Assembly (NCBI RefSeq): GCF_026420865.1
Contig: NZ_JAPCWC010000016.1
Location: 1-64,000 of the forward strand
DNA length: 64,000 bases
Origin: Novosphingobium clariflavum
GTDB lineage: Bacteria; Pseudomonadota; Alphaproteobacteria; Sphingomonadales; Sphingomonadaceae
Direction of reading: 5' to 3'
The notes beneath the pieces were generated by a model. That model ran no database searches. It was not told the DNA's origin and worked only from the letters and a program-made list of their open reading frames with translations. This document shows, piece by piece, positions 25,396 through 33,464 of the stretch. A program made the position numbers and the translations under genes. Each line of letters opens with the position of its first letter. The first letter of the stretch is position 1.

Positions 25396-26832
25396 ATGCA
25401 CAAGGCGGGCCCGCCCCATTCGAAATCGAAACGTACCGGCAGGCTGCGCAGCCCCGGTCATCGCCAGCCCCCGCCTATCGAACTGGAAGCCCGCACCCCG
25501 CCCCTGCGCGCGGTAGACCGGCTGATCCGCGCCCTGCGCGAACGCACGGAGCGCCCCCCCGCCCAGTCTTCCGCCCAGTCTCCGCCACAGTCTCCCGCCC
25601 AATCTCCGGCATTGGCCCTTCTGCTGCTGGACCTGGACCGCTTCAAGCTGGTCAACGACTTGTGCGGCCACCACGCCGGCGACCTGGTCCTTTCCATCGT
25701 TTCGGATCGCTATGCCCGCGCCGCGGCGAAGTCCGGAGGCGCGCTCGCCCACATCGGCGGCGACGAATTCGCCTGCCTGGTGCCGCTCGTCAGCGATGGC
25801 GGGGCCAGCGACGAGTGCCGCGCCGAGGCGGTGGCCAGCGACCTTCAGGACATCCTGGCCGCCCCCATCGTGCTGGGCCGGCACATGATCCACCTGACAG
25901 CCGCGATCGGCATTGCCATCGACCCTTGCGGCGATGTCCCGGCCGAGCAACTGCTGCGCGCCGCCTCGATCGCGGTGTCGCGCGCCAAGGCGGCGGGCGG
26001 CGCCACGGTGCGGCGCTTCATGCCCGAGATGCTGGCCCGCCTCACCGACCGTGCGGCACTGGAAGAAGCCCTGCGCTCGAGCCTGCTGCGCGGCGAACTG
26101 GTGCCCTACTACCAGCCTATCGTCGCGCTCCCCTCCCGCACCATCGCCCGCTTCGAACTGCTGGCACGCTGGCAGCACCCGCAGCGCGGCCTGCTGGGGC
26201 CGGACCAGTTCCTGCCGGTCAGCGAAGACCTCCATCTGATCGACGACCTGATGTTCTCCCTGCTGCGCCAGGCCTGCCGCGACGCCCGTGATTGGCCCGA
26301 CAGCATAGGCCTGGCGATCAACATGTCGCCCCGCCAGGTCTGCGACCCGGCCCTGGCCGACCACCTCCTGCAGATCGCCTTCGCCAGCGCCTTTCCGCCC
26401 GAACGCCTGACCGTCGAGATCACCGAGGACGCCATGGTGCACAGCCTGGCCGATGCCCGCGCCACCATCGAGACCCTGCGCGGCGCCGGGGTCCATGTCG
26501 CGCTCGACGATTTCGGAACCGGCTACGGCAGCCTTGCCCGGCTGTGCGAACTGACGCTCGACACCCTGAAGATCGACCGCACGCTGATCCAGGCGATCGA
26601 CCGCGATGCCGGGCGCAAGCTGGTCAACACCGTGATCGACCTTGGCCGCAGCCTTGGCATGCCGGTAACCGCGGAGGGCGTCGAGACCGAGCAGCAGGCG
26701 CAGTTCCTGATCGAACGCGGCTGCGCCTACGCACAGGGCTTCCTGTTCGGCCGTCCCGCCCCGGCCCGGGAAGCGGCCCGCATCGCAGGCCTCGGCGCAG
26801 GTCTCGGCGGGGGCCTCGGCGCGCCGCGATAG
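25396..26832 (+). CDS. GGDEF-EAL cyclic di-GMP protein
   Basis: A 478-residue cytoplasmic protein. The GGDEF domain (about 35-205) has an intact GGDEF at 121-125 and DLDRFKLVND, but its usual DxLTGLxNR start is replaced and a PAQS-type low-complexity insert (about 54-72) precedes the first strand. The EAL domain (about 225-465) has ELL at 254-256 instead of EAL, an intact DDFGTGYGSL and the EITEDAM metal site, so phosphodiesterase activity is plausible. No sensor domain is present. It sits among flagellar genes, and a PilZ protein is encoded at 33465, so it likely tunes motility through c-di-GMP. Confidence 0.85.
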   Translation: MHKAGPPHSKSKRTGRLRSPGHRQPPPIELEARTPPLRAVDRLIRALRERTERPPAQSSAQSPPQSPAQSPALALLLLDLDRFKLVNDLCGHHAGDLVLSIVSDRYARAAAKSGGALAHIGGDEFACLVPLVSDGGASDECRAEAVASDLQDILAAPIVLGRHMIHLTAAIGIAIDPCGDVPAEQLLRAASIAVSRAKAAGGATVRRFMPEMLARLTDRAALEEALRSSLLRGELVPYYQPIVALPSRTIARFELLARWQHPQRGLLGPDQFLPVSEDLHLIDDLMFSLLRQACRDARDWPDSIGLAINMSPRQVCDPALADHLLQIAFASAFPPERLTVEITEDAMVHSLADARATIETLRGAGVHVALDDFGTGYGSLARLCELTLDTLKIDRTLIQAIDRDAGRKLVNTVIDLGRSLGMPVTAEGVETEQQAQFLIERGCAYAQGFLFGRPAPAREAARIAGLGAGLGGGLGAPR

Positions 26833-26850
26833 TCCTTGCCCCGCCGGAGA

Positions 26851-26896
26851 CATGAAAAAGGGTGGAGCGCCTGCCGGCGCCCCACCCTTTTTCATG
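26851..26896. terminator. bidirectional terminator between convergent genes
   Basis: A long near-perfect palindrome: CATGAAAAAGGGTGG (from 26851) and GCGCC on one side, GGCGC and CCACCCTTTTTCATG (to 26896) on the other, around a TGCC loop. It separates the GGDEF-EAL gene from the flgN-like gene. Confidence 0.9.
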
Positions 26897-26921
26897 CCTT
26901 CCGCCCTCACGGACAGCCGCG

Positions 26922-27332
26922 TCAGTATTCGCCGTTGAACGAGATCGGCGTCGCCGCATCGATCCTGGCCATGTCGCCGCTGGCGCCGTACGTGTAGGAA
27001 CGCTTGCCGGTCAGCCGCTTGGCCTCGTCGGCAATCGCCGTCATCATCTCCATCGAGAGTTCGATCTGGCGCTCCAGCACGGCCGCATTGGCCAGCGAGG
27101 CCACGCGCAGTTCACCCAGGCAATCGGCGAGCCGCTCGCGGGTTTCCGCGTCCATCCGCTCGGTCCACGCGGGCTCGCGGCGGTTGCGGCGGGCCAGCGT
27201 CTCTTCCAGCTGCGCCACCAGCCGCGCCTTGGCCGAGGCCAGCGAGGCGAGATCTAGCACGCGCTCACGCCGCTCCAGCCGCTCGGTCTCTTCCCGCATG
27301 ACCAGCGAAAGCGAGGTCATGATCTCGATCAT
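26922..27332 (-). CDS. FlgN-like flagellar chaperone
   Basis: A 136-residue helical protein from ATG 27332, one base after the flgJ stop. It has a long amphipathic helix region (EETERLERRERVLDLASLASAKARLVAQLEETL, about 15-48) and the C-terminal TYGASGDMARIDAATPISFN tail reminiscent of the FlgN/FliT-type export chaperones. FlgN keeps the hook-filament junction proteins FlgK and FlgL soluble for export; both are encoded in this cluster. A longer start at 27410 would run into flgJ. The family call is based on layout and context more than strong motifs. Confidence 0.6.
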   Translation of the reverse strand: MIEIMTSLSLVMREETERLERRERVLDLASLASAKARLVAQLEETLARRNRREPAWTERMDAETRERLADCLGELRVASLANAAVLERQIELSMEMMTAIADEAKRLTGKRSYTYGASGDMARIDAATPISFNGEY

Positions 27333-27333
27333 C

Positions 27334-27753
27334 TCATTCGGCACTGCCCGTATCCCCTTGCTCGCTGGCCGCCAGGGCGGCCGCAGCCTGTGTCGCACCA
27401 CTTTGAACATTGCCTTGCGGGCCTGTGCCCACCGCCGACGCCTTCGAAGCCGCCGCGGTTCCGCCCTGCATGCGGATGATCTGCGCCTCGACGGCAGACG
27501 CGATGCCCAGGCCCTTGCCCTGGGCGATCCGGTTGCCGATCTGCTCGGCCATCATGCCGCGGAACATTTCCTCGCCGTGGCCGCCGCCGAACTGGTCGTC
27601 GACTTCGACGGTCTCCAGCATGATCTTGGCGACCTGCCCGGCGAATACCGCCTCGAACTGGCGCGCAACGCCGGCGGGCGACTTGTCCGGCGTCGTCTGG
27701 ATCTGCCGCGCCGGAGTAGACGCGATCGAAGCCGCAATCGTCGTGTCGGTCAT
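27334..27753 (-). CDS. flgJ: rod-binding protein FlgJ, single-domain type
   Basis: A 139-residue protein with the FlgJ rod-binding core (ARQFEAVFAGQVAKIMLETVEVD and EEMFRGMMAEQIGNRIAQGKGLGIASAVEAQI, about 30-92) and an Ala/Gly/Ser-rich tail. It lacks the C-terminal muramidase domain of enterobacterial FlgJ, as is normal in alphaproteobacteria. It helps assemble the rod through the peptidoglycan. A separate lytic-transglycosylase-like gene in the cluster (50182) could supply the missing enzyme. It lies between flgI and the flgN-like gene in one operon. Confidence 0.88.
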   Translation of the reverse strand: MTDTTIAASIASTPARQIQTTPDKSPAGVARQFEAVFAGQVAKIMLETVEVDDQFGGGHGEEMFRGMMAEQIGNRIAQGKGLGIASAVEAQIIRMQGGTAAASKASAVGTGPQGNVQSGATQAAAALAASEQGDTGSAE

Positions 27754-27764
27754 CCTGCCGCTCC

Positions 27765-28901
27765 TTACTGAACCGTGATTTCCGCCTGAAGCGCCCCGGC
27801 GCTCTTGAGCGCCTGGAGAATGGTGATGAGATCGCGCGGGCTGACGCCGAGCGCGTTGAGCCCGGACACCAGCGTCTGCAGCGAGGTGCCCTGCGTCAGC
27901 AGCGCCAGCGACGCGCCGCTGCCGTCATCCGCCTGGATCCGCGTGCGCGGCACCGTGGTGGTCTGCCCGTTCGAGAGCGGCCCCGGCTGCGAGACGACCG
28001 GCGTTTCGGTCACGCTGATGGTCAGGCCGCCCTGGGCGATCGCCACCGGGCTGACCCGCACGTCCGCGCCCATGACCACGGTTCCTGCGGCCTCGTTGAT
28101 GACGATGCGCGCGGGCTGGTCGACCGGGACGGTGAGGTTCTCGATCCGGGTGACCATCTCGATCACGTTGCCGCCGCGCGGGGTGATCTGCACGGTCGCC
28201 GGGTCGAGCACTTCGGCCATGCCGGTGCCTTCGCCGTTGATCCGCGCGGCAATCCGCTGCGCGGTCGTGAAGTCGGGATTCTTGAGCGCCAGCTTGAGGT
28301 TCTGGGCCGAGCGCAAGTCATAAGGCACTTCGCGTTCGATGATGCCGCCGCCCGCGATCCGCGCGGTGGTCATCACCCCGCGGCTGATCCTTGCCGCCGC
28401 GCCCTGCGCCTTGAAGCCCGAGACCGCCACCGGCCCTTGCGCCACCGCATAGATCTCGCCGTCGAGCGCGCGCAGCGAGGAGACCAGCAGGATGCCGCCC
28501 TGAAGGCTGGAGGCATCGCCCATGGCCGAGACCTGCACGTCGATGGTCGACCCCGCGCGCGCGAATGGCGGCATCGTCGCGGTCACCGAGACGGCCGCGA
28601 CGTTCTGCGTCAGCATCTGGTCGCCGCGAATGTTCACGCCCATGCGTTCCAGCATCGCCTGGAGCGTCTCTTCGGTGAACGGCACATTGCGGATGCGGTC
28701 GCCGGTGCCCTGGAGGCCGACGACGAGGCCGTAGCCCACGAGCTGGTTCGGACGCACGTTCTCGACATCGACGATGTCCTTGATGCGTGGTTGCGGGTCC
28801 GCGAAGGCGGTGCCCGGCACGGTGAGCGCAAGCACGCTCGCCGCCGCCATCGTCAGGGCGGCAAGCGAGGGGCGCTTCCTCGATTTCAGGGACATCTTCA
28901 T
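27765..28901 (-). CDS. flgI: flagellar P-ring protein FlgI
   Basis: A 378-residue periplasmic protein with a signal peptide (about residues 1-34, cleaved after TAFA) and the diagnostic FlgI blocks RIKDIVDVENVRPNQLVGYG and VVGLQGTGD. It forms the P ring in the peptidoglycan layer around the rod. ATG 28901 is chosen because a signal peptide follows directly; the frame upstream is flhB antisense. The TTTTCCTATAAG motif lies only nine bases before the start, which would make a short or absent leader. The L-ring gene flgH is not in the window. Confidence 0.95.
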   Translation of the reverse strand: MKMSLKSRKRPSLAALTMAAASVLALTVPGTAFADPQPRIKDIVDVENVRPNQLVGYGLVVGLQGTGDRIRNVPFTEETLQAMLERMGVNIRGDQMLTQNVAAVSVTATMPPFARAGSTIDVQVSAMGDASSLQGGILLVSSLRALDGEIYAVAQGPVAVSGFKAQGAAARISRGVMTTARIAGGGIIEREVPYDLRSAQNLKLALKNPDFTTAQRIAARINGEGTGMAEVLDPATVQITPRGGNVIEMVTRIENLTVPVDQPARIVINEAAGTVVMGADVRVSPVAIAQGGLTISVTETPVVSQPGPLSNGQTTTVPRTRIQADDGSGASLALLTQGTSLQTLVSGLNALGVSPRDLITILQALKSAGALQAEITVQ

Positions 28902-28909
28902 CACAGTCC

Positions 28910-28961
28910 TTATAGGAAAATGGAGGGGACCGAAGGGGACGGCCGGCAGCCTTTTTGCCGG
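28910..28961 (-). promoter_or_regulatory. flgI upstream: TCCTATAAG motif and CCGGCA-N7-TGCCGG palindrome
   Basis: The - strand reads TTTTCCTATAA (28920-28910), and a perfect palindrome CCGGCA (28943-28948) / TGCCGG (28956-28961) lies about 23 bases further upstream, reaching almost to the flhB stop. The palindrome lacks a following T run, so an operator is more likely than a terminator. Confidence 0.5.
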
Positions 28962-28965
28962 GCAA

Positions 28966-30078
28966 TCATGGTATCGCGATCCGCGCGCCGCCGCCCGCGC
29001 CACCCCCTGCGCTACCCTTGCGGCGGGCGAGGCGCATGACGTAGCCGATGATCTCGGCGACGGCGGCGTAGTGTTCGATGGGGATCGGCCGGTCGATCTC
29101 GGCCGAGGCGAACAGCGCGCGCGCCAGCGGCGGGCTCTCGACGATCGGCACGTTGGCCTCGGCTGCGATCTCGCGGATCCTGAGCGCGATGGCATCGACG
29201 CCCTTGGCTACCACCAGCGGTGCCGCCATCTGGCCATGGTCGTACTTGAGCGCGACCGCGTAGTGGGTCGGATTGGTGACGATCACGCTGGCGGTGGGCA
29301 CGGCCGCCATCATCCGGCTGCGCGCACGCTGCATCTGGATCTGGCGGATCTTCCCCTTGATCTTGGGGTCACCCTCGCTCTGCTTGTACTCGTCCTTCAC
29401 TTCCTGGCGGCTCATGCGCATGCGCTGCATGAAAGCGCGGTGCTGATAGAAATAGTCGGCCAGCGCCAGCACCCCGACCGACATCGCCGCCGCGCGCACC
29501 GCCTCGAACACCAGCGACCCGGCCGCATGGGCCAGCGCGCCGGGGGCATAGCCGACCAGCAGGTCGAGCCCGACCATGCGCGGCCTCAGCACGGTAAATA
29601 CGACCGTCGCGATGCCGAGGAACTTGGCCAGCGTCTTGGCAAACTCGACGAACGCGCGCTTGCCGTAGATCCGGCCCAGCCCGGCGACGGGATTGAACTT
29701 GGACCACTTGGGCGCCAGCCGGGTCCAGCTGATGACAAAGCGGCCCTGCAGGAAGCCGATGGCCAGGGCGCAGGCGATCAGCACGCCGAAGACCGGCAGC
29801 AGCGACAGCACGAAATGCTCGGCAAGGCCGGTCATCAGGTTCTGGGTGCCGCGCGGATCGAGGCGGAAATCCTCGGCGTTGCCCCAGAGCCGCACCAGCA
29901 TCGGCGAGAGCGCGGCAAAGGCGCTGGCGCCCAGCCCGCCGGTCACGATCAGCGCGCCCGAGAGCATCGCGGCGTGGCGCATCTCGCTCGAACTGGCGAC
30001 CTGCCCCTTGTTCGCCGCGTCCTCGAGACGCTTGGAAGTGGGCTGTTCGGTCTTCTGGTCCTTGTCGGTCTCGGCCAT
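28966..30078 (-). CDS. flhB: flagellar export switch protein FlhB
   Basis: A 370-residue membrane protein with a charged N-terminus (EQPTSKRLEDAANKGQVASS), about four membrane helices between residues 38 and 210, and the autocleavage site NPTH at 269-272. Autocleavage and FliK sensing switch export from rod/hook to filament proteins. A Gly/Ala-rich C-terminal extension follows the conserved domain. It starts four bases after the fliR stop, in the order fliQ-fliR-flhB. Confidence 0.95.
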   Translation of the reverse strand: MAETDKDQKTEQPTSKRLEDAANKGQVASSSEMRHAAMLSGALIVTGGLGASAFAALSPMLVRLWGNAEDFRLDPRGTQNLMTGLAEHFVLSLLPVFGVLIACALAIGFLQGRFVISWTRLAPKWSKFNPVAGLGRIYGKRAFVEFAKTLAKFLGIATVVFTVLRPRMVGLDLLVGYAPGALAHAAGSLVFEAVRAAAMSVGVLALADYFYQHRAFMQRMRMSRQEVKDEYKQSEGDPKIKGKIRQIQMQRARSRMMAAVPTASVIVTNPTHYAVALKYDHGQMAAPLVVAKGVDAIALRIREIAAEANVPIVESPPLARALFASAEIDRPIPIEHYAAVAEIIGYVMRLARRKGSAGGGAGGGARIAIP

Positions 30079-30082
30079 GGGA

Positions 30083-30850
30083 TCAGAAACTCCAGCCGGA
30101 CTGCATGAAGCTGGTCATGGCGGCGGCAAAGGCGGTGAGGATGCTGCCCATGACCACGCTCACCACGGCCAGGCCAAGCATGAGGTTGAGCGGCTGGGTG
30201 ATGAAAAAGACCTGGATCTGCGGCGCCACGCGCGCGGCCAGCCCCAGCCCGAGATTGAACAGCGCGCCGTAGAGGATCAGCGGCGCCGCAAGGCTCACCC
30301 CCAGCGCCAGCGCCTGCCCGGTCACGTGCACCGCCAGCTGCGCGAAGTCGGCCACCGGCGGCATGCCGCCGACCGGGAAGATCGTGTAGGACTGGACCAT
30401 GCCGGCGATCCACAAGTGATGCACCCCCAGCGCCATGCAGACGATCACCGCCGCGATCCCGAACAGACGGGCCAGCAGCGGCGACTGGCCGCCCAACGAG
30501 GGGTCGGCTACCAGCGCCGAGGACAGGCCGATCTGCTGCGTCACCATCGACCCGGCAATGGCGACCGCGCTGAACAGGATCTTGATGATCGTCCCGAAGG
30601 CGAGGCCGACCAGCATCTCGGTGAACGTCATCATCGCCAGGTCACCGCCCTGCACCAGCGGGGCGACGCGCGGGGCGAGCAGGCCGTAAAGGCCCACCGT
30701 CATGCCCAGCGCCATCATCAGCCGGATCTGCGCCGGCACCGATTCCTCGGAAAAGGCGGGCAGCAGCATGATCACCGCGCCGATCCGGGTGAACAGCACC
30801 AGGAACGTCGCCGCATCGACCGGCAGCGCGGCCAGGATCGCGGTGTCCAT
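30083..30850 (-). CDS. fliR: flagellar export apparatus protein FliR
   Basis: A 255-residue polytopic inner-membrane protein starting at ATG 30850 with MDTAILAALPVDAATFLVLF. Family blocks include TFTEMLVGLAFGTIIKI and the hydrophobic C-terminal helices. FliR is a single-copy component of the FliPQR export channel. It lies 11 bases after fliQ; the open frame continues upstream but only as fliQ out of frame. Confidence 0.93.
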   Translation of the reverse strand: MDTAILAALPVDAATFLVLFTRIGAVIMLLPAFSEESVPAQIRLMMALGMTVGLYGLLAPRVAPLVQGGDLAMMTFTEMLVGLAFGTIIKILFSAVAIAGSMVTQQIGLSSALVADPSLGGQSPLLARLFGIAAVIVCMALGVHHLWIAGMVQSYTIFPVGGMPPVADFAQLAVHVTGQALALGVSLAAPLILYGALFNLGLGLAARVAPQIQVFFITQPLNLMLGLAVVSVVMGSILTAFAAAMTSFMQSGWSF

Positions 30851-30861
30851 CGAACCCGCGC

Positions 30862-31125
30862 CTAACCGGCGATGATGATGTCGGAAATGCGCTCCATGAA
30901 ATTGGACAGCGCATGGCCGATCATCGGCAGCGAGAGCAGCAGGACGACCCCCAGCACCAGCAGCTTGGGCACGAAAGTGAGCGTCATTTCCTGCACTTGC
31001 GTCAGGGCCTGAAGCAGGCCGACCAGCACGCCGACGATCAGCGAGGCGATCAGCATCGGCCCGACGATCGTCAGGACCAGCACCAGCGCCGAACGCGCCA
31101 GCTCGATGGCGGAAGCGGAGTCCAT
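30862..31125 (-). CDS. fliQ: flagellar export apparatus protein FliQ
   Basis: An 87-residue protein with two membrane helices separated by the conserved loop VLVGLLQALTQVQEMTLTFVPK, the FliQ signature. It forms the outer helices of the FliPQR channel. Length is standard. It is preceded by a 113-base gap after fliE and followed closely by fliR. Confidence 0.95.
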   Translation of the reverse strand: MDSASAIELARSALVLVLTIVGPMLIASLIVGVLVGLLQALTQVQEMTLTFVPKLLVLGVVLLLSLPMIGHALSNFMERISDIIIAG

Positions 31126-31238
31126 GACACTCTATCCTTTGCGCGTGACGGCCCGGACCAGTGGTTCGATTCTGACATCGGCAGGCCCATCCCATCCGCG
31201 CGCGGGCGGCGGGGGGGGCAAATGTCGGAATCACTCCA

Positions 31239-31565
31239 CTAGATCTGCATCCGCATGATTTCGGAATAGGCGCTGACCACGCGGTCGCGCACCGAAACCA
31301 CGGTGTCGAGCGCGGTCTCGGCAGCGCCGATGGCGGTGACGACGTCGATCAGGTCACCCTTGCCGGCCACCTGCTTGGCGCTTTCGCTTTCGGCCGTGTG
31401 GAGCGCGGTGGCGGCGTCGCCGACCATCGATTCGATCATCGAACCGAAGCTGGAACCGTTACCGGCGACAGGCGACGAAGCATCGTCGGCGGTGCCGAAC
31501 GAAGGCGCAGTGGTCTTGAGCGCGCGGCCATAGGCGGACGCGGCGTCGAGGGCTCCGATAGCCAT
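31239..31565 (-). CDS. fliE: flagellar hook-basal body protein FliE
   Basis: A 108-residue exported protein whose C-terminal half (GDLIDVVTAIGAAETALDTVVSVRDRVVSAYSEIMRMQI) matches the FliE family consensus ending in the short MxMQI tail. FliE links the MS ring to the proximal rod and is the first exported subunit. It lies 11 bases after flgC. Confidence 0.93.
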   Translation of the reverse strand: MAIGALDAASAYGRALKTTAPSFGTADDASSPVAGNGSSFGSMIESMVGDAATALHTAESESAKQVAGKGDLIDVVTAIGAAETALDTVVSVRDRVVSAYSEIMRMQI

Positions 31566-31576
31566 GGGTCAGATCC

Positions 31577-31984
31577 TTACTTGAGCAGGTCGATCGTGCG
31601 CATGGTCATGCCGCGCGCGGATTCGATGGCATTGAGGTTGGCTTCGTAGGAACGCTGCGCGGCCTTCATGTCGGCCGCCTCGATCAGCGGATTGACGTTG
31701 GGCTGCTCGATATAGCCCTGTGCATCGGCAGCCGGACTGCCCGGCTGGTAGACGCGGGTGAACTGGCTCTGGTCGCCGTCGATCGACTTGACCGACACCT
31801 TGGTCGCGCCGGTCGCGCGGTCGACTTCCGCCGCGAAAGTCGAGACGCGGCGGCGGTAGGGATCGCCGCCTGCCGTGGTCGCCACGGAATCCGAGTTGGC
31901 AAGGTTCTCCGCGATCACGCGCATGCGCAGCGACTGCGCACGCAGGCCCGATGCCGAAACCGCGATCGAATTATCCAATTCCAT
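31577..31984 (-). CDS. flgC: flagellar proximal rod protein FlgC
   Basis: A 135-residue rod protein with the family N-terminal motif (SIAVSASGLRAQSLRMRVIAENLANSDS) and the C-terminal helix ending RSYEANLNAIESARGMTMRTIDLLK. FlgC forms the proximal rod with FlgB and FlgF. It heads the flgC-fliE-fliQ-fliR-flhB run and is divergent from the second fliN gene; the intergenic region holds both a TCCTATAA motif and a palindrome. Confidence 0.95.
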   Translation of the reverse strand: MELDNSIAVSASGLRAQSLRMRVIAENLANSDSVATTAGGDPYRRRVSTFAAEVDRATGATKVSVKSIDGDQSQFTRVYQPGSPAADAQGYIEQPNVNPLIEAADMKAAQRSYEANLNAIESARGMTMRTIDLLK

Positions 31985-32026
31985 AAAGGTAGGTTCCCCC
32001 TCTGCTCGATGCAGCAGACAGGTTCC

Positions 32027-32079
32027 TTATAGGCATTTTTTGCCTAGTTCGGATCACTCCTATATTTTATTTCCTATAA
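32027..32079. promoter_or_regulatory. divergent control region between flgC and fliN2
   Basis: On the - strand TGCCTATAA (32035-32027) faces flgC. On the + strand TTTCCTATAA (32070-32079) faces the second fliN, with another CTCCTATATTT at about 32057. Between them lies a perfect palindrome TAGGCA-TTTTT-TGCCTA (32030-32046), overlapping the flgC-facing motif. Confidence 0.55.
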
Positions 32080-32101
32080 CGAGGGCGAAAGGAAACTCCC
32101 G

Positions 32102-32338
32102 ATGTCCGTCCTCGAAGGCATTCCCATCGACCTGTCGATCGTGCTGGGTTCGACCAGCATTCCCATCCGCCAGGTGCTCAACATGAGCCGCGGCGCGATG
32201 ATCCCGCTCGATTGCGGGCACAACGATCCAACCCGCGTCTACGTGAACGACGAATTGGTGGCCGAAGGCAAGATCCTGGTGAACGGCGAGCACATGTCGC
32301 TCGAGATCACCAAGGTCGTGCAGCGCGGCGAGAGCTGA
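32102..32338 (+). CDS. second, short FliN/SpoA-domain protein
   Basis: A 78-residue protein that is almost only a SpoA/FliN domain: IDLSIVLGSTSIPIRQVLNM, GAMIPLDCGH, RVYVNDELVAEGKILVNGEHMSLEI. It lacks the N-terminal extension of the FliN at 16028. It is the first gene of the fliN2-fliO-fliP operon; fliN-fliO-fliP is the classic order, so this may be the ancestral FliN position, with the other copy next to fliF as in Caulobacter. Whether both enter the C-ring is unknown. Confidence 0.8.
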   Translation: MSVLEGIPIDLSIVLGSTSIPIRQVLNMSRGAMIPLDCGHNDPTRVYVNDELVAEGKILVNGEHMSLEITKVVQRGES

Positions 32339-32341
32339 GCG

Positions 32342-32668
32342 ATGGAGTTCCTCGCCGTGCTGCGCACCCTGGGTGCGCTGGCCGTGGTGCTCGGTCTGCT
32401 GGTCGGCGCGCTCTGGGTGGTGCGCCGCTACGACTTGCGCATGCCGCAGAAATGGCTGGCCCGGCTGGGCGACCGGCTGGGCGATCGCACCGCGGTGCGC
32501 CGCCTCGAACTGGTCGAGCGGCTGGCCATCGACCCGCGCCGCTCGGTCGTGATGATCCGCAGCGACAACAAGGACATCAGCCTGCTGATCGCGCCCGAAG
32601 GCGTGGTCCTGCTGGACAGCGCCCCCATCGCCGCGCCCCCCGCCCTCATCAAGGACACCGCAGAATGA
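32342..32668 (+). CDS. fliO: flagellar export apparatus protein FliO
   Basis: A 108-residue protein with one N-terminal membrane helix (about 6-27) and a short cytoplasmic domain containing RRLELVERLAIDPRRSVVMIRSDNK, the usual FliO pattern. FliO assists assembly of the FliPQR core. It starts four bases after fliN2 and overlaps fliP by four bases (ATGA). Confidence 0.8.
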   Translation: MEFLAVLRTLGALAVVLGLLVGALWVVRRYDLRMPQKWLARLGDRLGDRTAVRRLELVERLAIDPRRSVVMIRSDNKDISLLIAPEGVVLLDSAPIAAPPALIKDTAE

Positions 32669-33447
32669 GCCCCGTCAACACCAGGCGCCTCGCGCTTGCC
32701 GCAGCGCTGGGCGGAGCGGCGCTGCTGGCGCTCGCCCCCGATCTCGCCATGGCCAAGGCGGCGGCGGCCGCGCCCGACGCGCTCGGCGGCCTTGGCAGCG
32801 CAGGCGGCGGCGCGGTATCCGGCCGCGTGATCCAGCTCGTGCTGATGATGACGGTGCTCAGCCTTGCGCCCGGCATCCTGATGACGATCACCTCGTTCAC
32901 CCGTATCGTCTGCGCGCTCTCGCTGCTGCGTTCGGGGCTCGGCGTGCAGGGCGTGCCGCCCAACCCGGTGGTCATCAGCCTCGCGCTGTTCCTCAGCTTC
33001 TTTGTCATGGCGCCGACCTTCGACACCGCCTGGAAGGAAGCCATGGTCCCCTACAACCAGGGCCGGATCAACGAGACCCAGGCGCTCGATGCCGCATCGA
33101 AGCCGTTTCACGCTTTCATGCTCAAGCAAGTGCGCGACGAGGACGTGAAGCTGTTCGTCTCGCTCTCCGGCAAGGTTCCCGCCTCGCGCGAGGCGATCCC
33201 GATGTCGACGCTGATGCCCGCCTTCATGATCTCGGAACTGCGCCGCGCCTTCGAGATCGGCTTCCTGCTGCTGCTGCCGTTCCTGGTCATCGACCTTGCC
33301 GTGGCCGCCGTGCTGATGGCGATGGGCATGATGATGCTGCCGCCTGCGACCGTCTCGCTGCCGATGAAGATCATCTTCTTCGTGCTGGTCGACGGCTGGG
33401 CCCTGGTGGCGGGATCGCTGGTCAAGAGTTTCGGAGGGCCGGGGTGA
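32665..33447 (+). CDS. fliP: flagellar export apparatus protein FliP
   Basis: A 260-residue protein from ATG 32665, overlapping the fliO stop. It has a cleavable signal peptide (about 1-30, ending AMA) and the FliP signatures LAPGILMTITSFTRIVCALSLLR and the C-terminal block RRAFEIGFLLLLPFLVIDLAVA with MGMMMLPP. FliP builds the pentameric export pore. The stop is 17 bases from the stop of the convergent pilZ gene, with no obvious terminator between. Confidence 0.95.
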   Translation: MSPVNTRRLALAAALGGAALLALAPDLAMAKAAAAAPDALGGLGSAGGGAVSGRVIQLVLMMTVLSLAPGILMTITSFTRIVCALSLLRSGLGVQGVPPNPVVISLALFLSFFVMAPTFDTAWKEAMVPYNQGRINETQALDAASKPFHAFMLKQVRDEDVKLFVSLSGKVPASREAIPMSTLMPAFMISELRRAFEIGFLLLLPFLVIDLAVAAVLMAMGMMMLPPATVSLPMKIIFFVLVDGWALVAGSLVKSFGGPG

Positions 33448-33464
33448 GCCGGACCCTCGGGGCC

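Noticed and set aside
28943..28961. Terminator of flhB
   Set aside because: The CCGGCA/TGCCGG palindrome is not followed by a T run on the - strand; it is more like an operator.
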